Source: Rikenellaceae bacterium (GTDB lineage: Bacteria > Bacteroidota > Bacteroidia > Bacteroidales > Rikenellaceae). Taken from it: DNA of 64,000 nt. Every line of letters starts with the position of its first letter. Position 1 is the first letter of the stretch. The notes beneath the pieces were generated by a model that ran no database searches, had not been told where the DNA came from, and was given only the letters and a program-made list of their open reading frames with translations. The DNA is taken from positions 208,791 to 272,790 of the forward strand of contig SUZH01000002.1 of assembly GCA_015060045.1 (NCBI GenBank), given 5' to 3'. Shown here one piece after another: positions 36,114-44,299 of this stretch. Both the position numbers and the translations under genes were made by a program.

Positions 36114-36500
36114 CAAAAGGGCAAACGAACGATTTGCACAGCTTCTGCATCAGCAGAAGCTTTTTTTGTTTTTAGGGCGTGCCATGCTTGCATAGGCAAC
36201 GCTCTAAAACAAAAAAGGGCTCCTATGGGAGCCGTGCAAATTATCGTTCGTTTGGCTTTTTGCAAGGATGCCTCCGGCAGGAAAGAGAAAGGGCTCGCTT
36301 TAGCGAGGCCAATTTCGTCCTCTCCACCCTTCGATTAAGGGCATCCTTGCAAAAGCAAACCCTTTTGCGGAGAAGGACATAGACAATCCACCCCAACCCC
36401 TCCTTTGATAAGGAGGGGCTTGCATTGCGGACCCCGCGGGAGCGCAGAGAAAGGGCTCGCTTTAGCGAGGCCAATTTCGTTTCTTCTACCCTCTTCCTCC
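36114..36500. repeat. Hairpin- and repeat-dense noncoding stretch after tRNA-Ser
   Basis: No gene. It holds a tRNA terminator (36140-36167: agcttctgc/gcagaagct then T7) nested in an inverted repeat 36122-36139 / 36234-36254; a second inverted pair around 36162-36217; the short hairpin ggctcc-tat-gggagcc (about 36219-36233); a ~22-bp inverted pair 36250-36272 / 36340-36361; and a 35-bp direct repeat at 36284-36318 and 36446-36480 that itself contains ctcgc-ttta-gcgag. Confidence 0.75.
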
Positions 36501-36538
36501 AGCAAAAAAAAGGGCCGCAGCAGCGAACCCTTCCATTT

Positions 36539-37264
36539 CTACTCCTTCGTCTCTCGTTGCACAATCTTGCGGTAGATGCAGGTTTTGTTTTGGCAGATGA
36601 CGCAGCCGTAGGCACGGCGGCGGGCTTTTGCGCCGATGCCGATCACGCCACTCACGGATTTGATCGGGTGCATGAGGCACGATTCGCTCAGGGCGATGCC
36701 CGTGGGGTTCTCGCCCACGAAGCCGAACAACGGACGCTGATCCTTAAGCGGCCAATTGCAGTAGCCCGGGCTATAGCGATTCGTGATTTTCATCCCGCGC
36801 GCAGCCTGCTCCACCTCCAGCGCCTTATGGATTTTATCCATCGCACGCTCCACCGTGAGCGAGCCGATGGCATCGATGATGTAGGCCTCGAGGAACTCCC
36901 CCCGGGCATTCAGCGCGTGCGCCTCGTCCGAGAAGAGAGGCCCTGCCGTGCAGAGGAAAAGTGCCGCCTCGGTGGCCTCCTTCAGGTAGCCGCAAACCTG
37001 CGCTCCGACCGCGAAAGTCGTACCCTCCACGGAAAGCGTTCCGCCCTGCAGATCGAGCCCCTCGATCGTGCCGACCGCGTAGCCTCCCACTGTCTCCAAA
37101 TCACTTGATGTAAGCTCCGCAAGGCGCTCTTTCATATAGTGATAAGCAGGATGCTCGGCATCCTCCTCCATGTGAAGATACCGAGCAAGCTCATCGAGCG
37201 AGGGCAAGACCTCGCCGTAGGGAAAACGGTAGGTATGGAATGTGCGTTCCACCCTATCGTGCAT
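36539..37264 (-). CDS. Vitamin B12-dependent methyltransferase activation-domain protein (MetH act-like)
   Basis: A 241-residue protein related to the C-terminal SAM-binding activation domain of methionine synthase. The signature RYSPGYCNWPL fits the RxxxGY SAM-binding motif, followed by the LMHPIKSVSGVIGIG block. The C-terminus adds a Cys cluster, YGCVICQNKTCIYR, that could bind metal or an Fe-S centre (inference). It would reactivate Co(II)-corrinoid to methyl-Co(III). Start ATG 37264 overlaps the stop of the URO-D gene by 11 bp, indicating co-translation with its partner genes. Confidence 0.85.
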   Translation of the reverse strand: MHDRVERTFHTYRFPYGEVLPSLDELARYLHMEEDAEHPAYHYMKERLAELTSSDLETVGGYAVGTIEGLDLQGGTLSVEGTTFAVGAQVCGYLKEATEAALFLCTAGPLFSDEAHALNARGEFLEAYIIDAIGSLTVERAMDKIHKALEVEQAARGMKITNRYSPGYCNWPLKDQRPLFGFVGENPTGIALSESCLMHPIKSVSGVIGIGAKARRRAYGCVICQNKTCIYRKIVQRETKE

Positions 37265-38249
37265 TGTACTTATCCACAGCCGCAAAGAAGGCCTCGATGT
37301 TGGCCTCGGGCACAGCAGGCGGCAGGTCGCAACCCGTCGAGATGACGAAGTTCTTCGCTCCGGCGGTCTTCTCTAAAAGGTCGGTCGTCGCAGTCTCCAC
37401 CGCCTCGGGCGTAGCCTGCTGGATCACATTCACGGGGTCGAGGTTGCCCATCACGAGCATCTCCTCGGGCACCTCCTGGAGGGCCTGCGGAATATCGACC
37501 AGGTTGCCGAAGTGGAGCGCACGCGCACCGCACTCGACCATGGCGTGGGTGCACTGACCCATGTTGCCACAGTTGTGCAGGATGACCGTAAAATCATCGT
37601 CCTGGACGGCATCCACGATCTGCTTCACGTAGGGCGTGGCATAGACCATGTGGTCCTCGTCCGACAAGAGACCCGCAGCCGGCTCGGCCATCACGACACC
37701 CGCAACACCCGTCGCTTTCAGCGCCTTGCAGTAGTCGATCAGAAAGGCCGTACACTTATCCAAGAGGGCCATGATCACATCCGGCTCGATGTAGATGGCC
37801 ACCATGATTTCGCTCATGTCATACAGGCGACCGGCCAACGAGAAGGGGCCGATGCAACCCGCCAGGACGGGACGATCGGTAATCTTCTCCACGGCCAAGC
37901 GGTTGGCCTTCAGGTACTCGGGTACACGACCCGCCTCGAGCGTGGGCACCTGCAGCGCCTCGACCGAAGCGGCATCCGACACCAGGCGTTCGGTCACCGT
38001 CGGGATCTCCTCCTCGGGAATCAGAATCTTGGCACCAAAGGCCTCGGCCTCGACCGTGAGGTCCATGATGACCGTCGAAGCGGCCGAAGGATAGCGCTTG
38101 GCCAGCGCCTCAATGGCGGCAGCATGCACCTCGCCGTCAGTCACCGCCTCGCGCACCGTGCGTCCGATGTACTCGATGCCCGGGTGGGTCATGATCGGCA
38201 CGGCAACGCGTTTTTCGCTCGTCATGAGCGCATCGATCCACTTTTTCAT
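37254..38249 (-). CDS. URO-D family corrinoid:acceptor methyltransferase (MtaA/CmuA-like)
   Basis: A 331-residue uroporphyrinogen-decarboxylase-fold protein. It carries the methyltransferase zinc ligands, HNC in VILHNCGNMGQ and Cys in STGCDLPPAVP, which genuine URO-D enzymes lack. It should therefore move a methyl group between a corrinoid protein and an acceptor such as tetrahydrofolate. It is 21 bp downstream of the corrinoid protein gene and overlaps the activation-protein gene, forming a compact three-gene operon. Confidence 0.85.
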   Translation of the reverse strand: MKKWIDALMTSEKRVAVPIMTHPGIEYIGRTVREAVTDGEVHAAAIEALAKRYPSAASTVIMDLTVEAEAFGAKILIPEEEIPTVTERLVSDAASVEALQVPTLEAGRVPEYLKANRLAVEKITDRPVLAGCIGPFSLAGRLYDMSEIMVAIYIEPDVIMALLDKCTAFLIDYCKALKATGVAGVVMAEPAAGLLSDEDHMVYATPYVKQIVDAVQDDDFTVILHNCGNMGQCTHAMVECGARALHFGNLVDIPQALQEVPEEMLVMGNLDPVNVIQQATPEAVETATTDLLEKTAGAKNFVISTGCDLPPAVPEANIEAFFAAVDKYNAR

Positions 38250-38270
38250 GGTTTGCTGAAATTTAAGCCG

Positions 38271-38942
38271 TTAGGCACTGAGGAAGCTCTCCAGAATCTT
38301 GATGTCGTCCTGCGGATCGGCGGCGTAACCGTCAGCACCGATCTCCTTGGCAAACTCGGCCGACACGGGAGCACCGCCCACGATAAACTTCACCTCGGGG
38401 TGCGTCTCGTGCACCTTGTCGATGATGGTCTTCATGTTGGTCATCGTCGTGGTCAAGAGGGCCGACAGACCGACGTGGGCACCCGGGTGCTCTTCGAGGG
38501 CTGCGAGGAACTTCTCGGCCGAAGCATCGACGCCAAGGTCCACCACCTCCCAACCGGCACCCTCGACCATCATGCAGACGAGGTTCTTGCCGATGTCGTG
38601 CAGGTCACCAAAGACCGTACCGATGATAAAGGTACCCTTGCGCTGCACCTCACCCGACTGGAAGAAGGGCTTGATATGCGTCAGGGCGGCATTCATCGCC
38701 TTGGCCGAGAGCAACATCTGCGGCACGAATACCTGACCTTCGGTAAACTTCTGACCCACGCGCGTCATGGCGGGGATCAACGCCTCATCCATAATCTTCG
38801 AGGGGGCGATGCCGGCATCGAGTGCCTGCTTCGTGAGCTCCATGGCACCCTCCTGACCGCGCATCTGCGGCGGATAGGGCGAGGCGGTGTTGATCTTACC
38901 AAATTCGATGCAGGTGAAGAGTTTTTCGAGGATTTCGTTCAT
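38271..38942 (-). CDS. Corrinoid (B12-binding) methyl-carrier protein, MtaC/MtbC type
   Basis: A 223-residue two-domain protein. Residues ~1-90 are the helical cap domain (MDEALIPAMTRVGQKF...VFVPQMLLSAKAMN); residues ~100-223 are the Rossmann B12 domain with D113-L-H115-D-I-G118, where H115 is the cobalt ligand, then GLSALLTT and IVGGAPVS. It carries the methyl group between a substrate-specific methyltransferase and the URO-D protein encoded next. No MtaB-like methanol or MttB-like amine methyltransferase is adjacent. Confidence 0.92.
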   Translation of the reverse strand: MNEILEKLFTCIEFGKINTASPYPPQMRGQEGAMELTKQALDAGIAPSKIMDEALIPAMTRVGQKFTEGQVFVPQMLLSAKAMNAALTHIKPFFQSGEVQRKGTFIIGTVFGDLHDIGKNLVCMMVEGAGWEVVDLGVDASAEKFLAALEEHPGAHVGLSALLTTTMTNMKTIIDKVHETHPEVKFIVGGAPVSAEFAKEIGADGYAADPQDDIKILESFLSA

Positions 38943-38983
38943 AGTTGTATTGGTTTATTGTTGTTGTTCGCGGTTTAATCATA

Positions 38984-38991
38984 CAAATATA
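38984..38991 (-). promoter_or_regulatory. -7 element of the corrinoid operon
   Basis: Minus strand TATATTTG, exact match, giving a ~35-base leader. That is too short for a cobalamin riboswitch. Confidence 0.5.
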
Positions 38992-39046
38992 AAAAGAAAA
39001 AATAAGAATTAAAAATTAAAAATTAAGAATTCTCAATTCATTTTCG

Positions 39047-39054
39047 TATCTTTG
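39047..39054 (+). promoter_or_regulatory. -7 element of the GH141-like/GH31 operon
   Basis: TATCTTTG, exact match, 23 bp before the ATG at 39078. It lies 55 bp from the divergent corrinoid-operon -7 element, so the two operons share one AT-rich promoter region. Confidence 0.55.
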
Positions 39055-39077
39055 TTTGATTGATCAAACACTTCCCT

Positions 39078-40901
39078 ATGAAACGACTCCTGATGCTCCT
39101 TGCCGGCCTTTGTGTGCCGACCCTCTTGATGGCGGGTACGATCCATGTTTCGCCCACGGGCGATGACCGTGCTGCAGGCACAAAAACCGACCCTTTGCGC
39201 ACGCCCCATGCCGCGCTGAAGCTGGCACGCGAGTGGCGTCGCACGGCCGATCCACGCACCGCAGGCGGCATCGAGATTCGCTTCGCGGCGGGTCGCTACA
39301 CGCTCGATCGCGCCCTCTACCTCCGCCCCGAGGATAGCGGCACGAAGCTTTCGCCCACCATCCTCACGACCGACGAGGGTGCTGAAGGCAAGGTCTTTAT
39401 CGTCGGCAGCACGCCCCTGAAAAATTGGACGAAGGAGGGCAACTGCTGGGTGACCGATGCCCCGAAACAGCACGGTCGTCCGATCCTCACGCGCCAGCTC
39501 TGGGGCTTTGGCGGCAAGCTCTTCCGTGCCAACCAATTTGGCGAGGGGAAGATGCAGCGCATGATCGCTTTCGATCCGCAAAACCGCACCATCACCATCC
39601 CCAAGCCCACGATCGAGGGGTTAGAGCGCGTCGAAGGGTTAGAGATGATGGTTCACCAACGTTGGGCCACGGCCATCCTGCGCGTCAAGGAGATGCGCTA
39701 CGAGGGGGACAAGGCCATTCTGTCGTTCCTCGAACCCGAAAGTTACCTCGAGTTTGAGCACCCCTGGCCGCAGCCCGTCATGGGCGAGGAGCGGGGCAAC
39801 TCCTCCTTTATGCTGATGAACGCGCGCGAGCTGCTCAACGAGAACTACGAGTGGTGGCAGGAGGGGGCTACGGGTAAGATCTACCTCTACGCCAAAGAGC
39901 CTGCCATTGACCCGAACAAAACGACGGTCTATATCCCCCACCTGGAGCGCCTCATGACGATCGAGGGCGCACCGAAAAGGGCGGTGGAGTACATCACCTT
40001 CCGCGGCCTTACCTTTGCCGATACGGCCTGGAATCGCCCCTCGGAGGCGGGGCATGTGACCCTGCAGGGCGGTTTCCCCTTCATCGACGGCTACAAGCTC
40101 CACGACAAGCCCGGCTTTGCGTGGGACGAAAACCTCGAAAATCAGGCCTGGCTCCTCCGTCCCGAGGCGGCCGTTTCGGTCACCCATGCCCGCCACATCA
40201 CCTTCGACGGCTGCTCGTTTGTCGCCCTCGGCTCGACGGGCCTGGATTTGGCTGCGAATGTTCACCACGCCACCGTCACCGCCTGCACCTTCCGCAACAT
40301 CGGCGGCACGGCACTCCTCGCAGGCTCGTTTGGCGAAGGCCCCACCGAGGTCCATATCCCCTACAACCGGATCGGCTCGGAGGAGGGTTTCTGCTCCTAC
40401 CTCACGCTCGCCGATAACCGCATCACGAACTGTACGCGCGAGGATTGGGGCGCCGTCGGCATCGGCTGCGGCTATGTGCACGATGTAACAATCACGCGCA
40501 ACTTGGTCGATGGGGTCAATTACTCGGCCATTGCCGTGGGCTGGGGCTGGACGAAACACAAGACGGGGATGAAAAACAACCGCATCATCCAAAACACGGT
40601 GCGCAACTATGCCCGTCAGCTCTACGACACGGGAGGCATCTACACCCTCTCGAATCAGCCCCATTCGCTCATCGAAAATAACATCCTCTACGCCCCCACC
40701 GAAGCGCCCTACGCCACGAACCACCGCGCCTTCTGCATCTACCTCGATGCGGCGACGGACGGCTACACGATCCGCGACAACTGGTGCGAGGTGAAGGATT
40801 CGTTCGGCTTCAACAACCCCGGCCCGAAGATCCGTTTCGAGGGCGAGAACTCGCCGCAGATGAATCGTAAGGTGTTGGAGCTGCCCGATGTAACATACTG
40901 A
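39078..40901 (+). CDS. Secreted right-handed beta-helix glycosidase, GH141-like
   Basis: A 607-residue exported protein with signal peptide MKRLLMLLAGLCVPTLLMA. The N-terminus (TIHVSPTGDDRAAGTKTDPLRTPHAAL) and long beta-helix with conserved Asp/Glu loops (QGGFPFIDGYKL, NCTREDWGAVGIGCG, YDTGGIYTLS) resemble the GH141/right-handed beta-helix group, which includes an alpha-L-fucosidase acting on rhamnogalacturonan II. Assignment to GH141 is by resemblance, not proof. A lyase or other beta-helix function is possible. Start ATG 39078; the in-frame codon at 39060 is a TTG. Confidence 0.7.
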   Translation: MKRLLMLLAGLCVPTLLMAGTIHVSPTGDDRAAGTKTDPLRTPHAALKLAREWRRTADPRTAGGIEIRFAAGRYTLDRALYLRPEDSGTKLSPTILTTDEGAEGKVFIVGSTPLKNWTKEGNCWVTDAPKQHGRPILTRQLWGFGGKLFRANQFGEGKMQRMIAFDPQNRTITIPKPTIEGLERVEGLEMMVHQRWATAILRVKEMRYEGDKAILSFLEPESYLEFEHPWPQPVMGEERGNSSFMLMNARELLNENYEWWQEGATGKIYLYAKEPAIDPNKTTVYIPHLERLMTIEGAPKRAVEYITFRGLTFADTAWNRPSEAGHVTLQGGFPFIDGYKLHDKPGFAWDENLENQAWLLRPEAAVSVTHARHITFDGCSFVALGSTGLDLAANVHHATVTACTFRNIGGTALLAGSFGEGPTEVHIPYNRIGSEEGFCSYLTLADNRITNCTREDWGAVGIGCGYVHDVTITRNLVDGVNYSAIAVGWGWTKHKTGMKNNRIIQNTVRNYARQLYDTGGIYTLSNQPHSLIENNILYAPTEAPYATNHRAFCIYLDAATDGYTIRDNWCEVKDSFGFNNPGPKIRFEGENSPQMNRKVLELPDVTY

Positions 40902-40934
40902 TAACGAAAAGCAAACAACTAAACCCAAATAACT

Positions 40935-43190
40935 GTGAAACAGACCAATTACCACCTTTTTGATTTCCTGGACTTCGACACCGACCTACAGCGTGACGAG
41001 GCCCTTTGGAAAGCCTACAAACCCACCTCGGTCGAGTCCGTCGAGGGCGACATTCATATTACGGTACCCTTCCAAAAGCAGCTCAAGGCGGCCGACATGG
41101 CAGCCGACACGCAGTGTGAGCCGATCAGCCACACGCTCATCCTGCGCGCCTATGGCGATGAGATCGTGCGCCTCTTCCTCTCGACCCGTGGCGAGCAGCC
41201 TACGGAGAAGAGCGAGATGCTTGCGTATGCCCCCTCGGTCAAAAAGCTGCCCCTTACGGCCACCTTCGCGGAGGATGTATGGCAGTTCCACGACGCGAAC
41301 GGAAAGCTCCGCGGCGAGCTGAACCTGAAGGAGGCCGTGATCGACTTCTGGAGCGACCTGCAACCCGCCCCGCAGCCGACGATCGACCTGACGATCTACC
41401 CCGACGGCCACCGCGAGAAGCCCGTGCGCCTCTCGGCCTACGACCACTTCTCGCCCCCGCGCTACGATGCCCTGCCGCTGGCCTACTGCGAGACGGAGGG
41501 CAAGGTGGATCGCGCCACCCTCTCGTTCGAGTGTAAGCACGACGAGTGCTTTGCCGGTACGGGTGAGCGCTTCACGAAGATGGACCTCTCGGGCCACACC
41601 TTCTACCTCAAGAACCAGGATGGTCAGGGCGTGAACAACCGCCGTGCCTACAAGAATATCCCCTTCTACCTCTCGAGCCGTCTCTATGGCGTCTTCTACC
41701 ACACGAGCCGCTACTGCAAGCTCTCGTTAGCCGACCACTCGACCCGCTCGGTGCAGTTCCTCAATGAGGCTCCGGAGGTGGATGCCTACCTCATCGGTGG
41801 CTCGTCGCCCGAGCGCATCCTCTACAACTACCGCACGCTGACGGGCTTCCCGTCGATGCCCCCGCTCTGGAGCTTCGGCATCTGGATGAGCCGCATGACC
41901 TACTTCTCAGCCGACGAGGTGCAGGAGATCTGCGACCGCCTGCGCCGTGAGAAGTACCCCTGCGATGTGATCCACCTCGACACGGGTTGGTTCCGCACCG
42001 ATTGGCTCTGCGAGTGGAAGTTCAACCCCGAGCGTTTCCCCGACCCCGTGGGCTTCCTCAAGGGATTGAAGGAGGATGGCTACCGCGTCTCGCTCTGGCA
42101 GCTGCCCTACGTAGCCGAGGGTGCCGAGCAGATTACGGAGGCGAAGGAGAAGCGCTACATTGCACCCCTGACGAAGGAGCAGGAGCGTGCCGAGGGCTCG
42201 AACTTCTCGACCCTCGATTATGCCGGCACGATCGACTTCACCTACCCTGCTGCCACGGCCTGGTACAAGGGCCTCCTGAAGGAGCTATTGGATATGGGTG
42301 TGGTCTGCATCAAGACCGACTTTGGCGAGAACATCCACATGGATGCCGACTACTACGCCATGAGCCCCGAGGAGCTGAACAACCTCTACGCCCTCCTCTA
42401 CCAAAAGGCCGCCTACGAGATCACGAAGGAGGTGACGGGCGACGGCATCGTCTGGGCCCGCTCGGCCTGGGCAGGCTGTCAACGCTACCCGCTGCATTGG
42501 GGCGGTGACTCCGCCTCGACCTGGGACGGCATGGCCGGTTCGGTGAAGGGTGGTCTGCACTTCGGTCTTTCGGGCTTCGGCTTCTGGAGCCACGATGTGC
42601 CGGGCTTCCACTCGCTGCCCAACTTCATGAACTCGCCCCTCGACGAGAAGGTCTATATGCGCTGGACGCAGTTTGGTGTCTTCACCTCACACATGCGCTA
42701 CCACGGTTCGTTCAAGCGTGAGCCGTGGCACTACCCCACGATCGCTCCGCTCGTGAAGCGTTGGTGGAAGCTGCGCTACCGCCTGCTGCCCTACATCGTG
42801 GAGGAGGCTCGCCGCTCGACCGAGACGGGCTACCCGATGGTGCGTGCCCTCTTGATGCACCACCCCGACGACCGCCAGGCATGGCACATCGACGACGAGT
42901 ACTACTTCGGCTCGGAGTTCTTGGTTGCCCCCGTGATGAACAGCGAGGATAAGCGCGATGTCTATCTGCCCGAGGGCCGATGGGTCGATTTCTTCACAGG
43001 CGAACGCTTCGAGGGTGGCCGTTGGCTCAAGGGTGTGGAGTGCCCCTTAGAGCGCATGCCGCTCTACGTCAAGGAGGGTGCCGAGATCAGCCTCTACCCC
43101 GATCTCGATCCCCAGCACACCGACCAGATGGACCTCTCGAAGGCCGAAAAACTCGTCATTGACGCAACATTTAACGGACTGAAATTCTAA
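40935..43190 (+). CDS. GH31 alpha-xylosidase-type glycoside hydrolase (YicI-like), cytoplasmic
   Basis: A 751-residue protein without a signal peptide. The nucleophile motif KTDFGENI (D462) and acid/base motif WGGDSAS (D525), followed by LSGFGFWSHDVPGF, match the alpha-xylosidase YicI rather than alpha-glucosidases. Earlier blocks are a galactose-mutarotase-like N-domain and FGIWMSRMTYFSADEV. It likely removes alpha-xylose, or a methylated xylose, from imported oligosaccharides (the methyl part is inference). The start codon is GTG; no nearby ATG. Confidence 0.9.
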   Translation: MKQTNYHLFDFLDFDTDLQRDEALWKAYKPTSVESVEGDIHITVPFQKQLKAADMAADTQCEPISHTLILRAYGDEIVRLFLSTRGEQPTEKSEMLAYAPSVKKLPLTATFAEDVWQFHDANGKLRGELNLKEAVIDFWSDLQPAPQPTIDLTIYPDGHREKPVRLSAYDHFSPPRYDALPLAYCETEGKVDRATLSFECKHDECFAGTGERFTKMDLSGHTFYLKNQDGQGVNNRRAYKNIPFYLSSRLYGVFYHTSRYCKLSLADHSTRSVQFLNEAPEVDAYLIGGSSPERILYNYRTLTGFPSMPPLWSFGIWMSRMTYFSADEVQEICDRLRREKYPCDVIHLDTGWFRTDWLCEWKFNPERFPDPVGFLKGLKEDGYRVSLWQLPYVAEGAEQITEAKEKRYIAPLTKEQERAEGSNFSTLDYAGTIDFTYPAATAWYKGLLKELLDMGVVCIKTDFGENIHMDADYYAMSPEELNNLYALLYQKAAYEITKEVTGDGIVWARSAWAGCQRYPLHWGGDSASTWDGMAGSVKGGLHFGLSGFGFWSHDVPGFHSLPNFMNSPLDEKVYMRWTQFGVFTSHMRYHGSFKREPWHYPTIAPLVKRWWKLRYRLLPYIVEEARRSTETGYPMVRALLMHHPDDRQAWHIDDEYYFGSEFLVAPVMNSEDKRDVYLPEGRWVDFFTGERFEGGRWLKGVECPLERMPLYVKEGAEISLYPDLDPQHTDQMDLSKAEKLVIDATFNGLKF

Positions 43191-43197
43191 CACTACG

Positions 43198-44262
43198 ATG
43201 AATACTTGGAAGAAAAATTGGGAGCAATCGAAGCAGAACTACCTCGCCTGGTGGCAGCATAAGGGTTGTGTACTCACGATGTGGGAGCACCTACAGGAGG
43301 GGGTTACCCCCCATGCCGAGGTGGCCGCACCTGCCGCTCCGAAGGATATGAACCAACGCTGGTTCGACCCCGCATGGCGTGCCGAGGAGCTCCACCACTA
43401 CGTGGCTCACTCGTCGCTCAAGGCCGACATCATCCCCGTCGCCAACACCCAGTTAGGCCCCGGCTCGCTGGCCGCCATCTTGGGCGGTAAGCTGGAGGGT
43501 GGCCCCGACACGATCTGGATTCACCCCGCCGATACGGTGGGTCAGGATATCGTTTTCGATCCCGAAAACCCCGCCTGGAAGCTCCACAAAGAGTTATTGA
43601 CCGCCTCGAAGAAGTTGGCACAAGGCAACTACTATGTCGGCATGCCCGACCTGATGGAGGGCCTCGATGTGCTGGCTGCGATTCGTGGCACGGACAACGT
43701 GCTGCTCGACACGATGATCGACCCCGACCTCCTGGAGCACCAGCTCAAGCAGGTCAATGAGATCTACTTCAAGGTCTATGACGAGCTCTACGACATCATC
43801 CGCGAGGAGGACGGCATGGCCTTCTGCTACTTCTCGATTTGGGGCCCGGGTCGTGTGAGCAAGCTCCAAAGCGACATCTCGATCATGATCTCGGAGGAGG
43901 ACTACCGCCGCTTCGTGCAGCCCTTCATCCGCGAGCAGTGCCAAAAATTGGACTACACGCTCTACCACCTCGACGGTGTGGGCGCTATCCGCCACCTCGA
44001 CGCCCTCTTGGAGATCGAGGAGCTGAACGCCATCCAATGGACCCCCGGTGTGGGTGAGCCGCAGGGCGGTGATAAGAAGTGGTACGACCTCTACCGCCGC
44101 ATCAAGGCGGGTGGCAAATCCGTAGAGGCCAACTGGGTGACGCTCGACGAGTTGGAGCCCCTCTTGGACAACGTGGGTGCCGAAGGCATGTTGCTCTCGA
44201 TGGACTTCAAGAACGAACGCGAGATTGACGAGGCACTGAAGATTGTCGATCGCTACCGCTAA
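43198..44262 (+). CDS. URO-D superfamily protein, candidate methyltransferase (second copy)
   Basis: A 354-residue protein 7 bp after the GH31 gene. The URO-D fold is indicated by blocks such as MCFSIWGPG-like AFCYFSIWGPGRVSKLQSD, YTLYHLDGVGAIRHLDALL and IQWTPGVGEP. It lacks the HxC...C zinc motif of the MtaA-like protein at 37254; instead it has HLDG at the equivalent strand. It is therefore not a haem enzyme or a standard acceptor methyltransferase. I suggest a substrate-side methyltransferase acting on a methylated sugar (inference). Confidence 0.75.
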   Translation: MNTWKKNWEQSKQNYLAWWQHKGCVLTMWEHLQEGVTPHAEVAAPAAPKDMNQRWFDPAWRAEELHHYVAHSSLKADIIPVANTQLGPGSLAAILGGKLEGGPDTIWIHPADTVGQDIVFDPENPAWKLHKELLTASKKLAQGNYYVGMPDLMEGLDVLAAIRGTDNVLLDTMIDPDLLEHQLKQVNEIYFKVYDELYDIIREEDGMAFCYFSIWGPGRVSKLQSDISIMISEEDYRRFVQPFIREQCQKLDYTLYHLDGVGAIRHLDALLEIEELNAIQWTPGVGEPQGGDKKWYDLYRRIKAGGKSVEANWVTLDELEPLLDNVGAEGMLLSMDFKNEREIDEALKIVDRYR

Positions 44263-44299
44263 CCGAACCAAACCATCTAAAACCTATAACCTATAACCT

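Noticed and set aside
36114..36500. CRISPR array
   Set aside because: Only two copies of the 35-bp unit, 127 bp apart, with no regular spacers or cas genes.
37254..38249. True haem-pathway uroporphyrinogen decarboxylase
   Set aside because: It carries HxC...C zinc ligands of corrinoid methyltransferases and sits with a corrinoid carrier and activator, not with haem genes.
38943..39046. Cobalamin riboswitch upstream of the corrinoid operon
   Set aside because: The leader from the likely promoter is only ~35 bases and shows no B12-box-like sequence.
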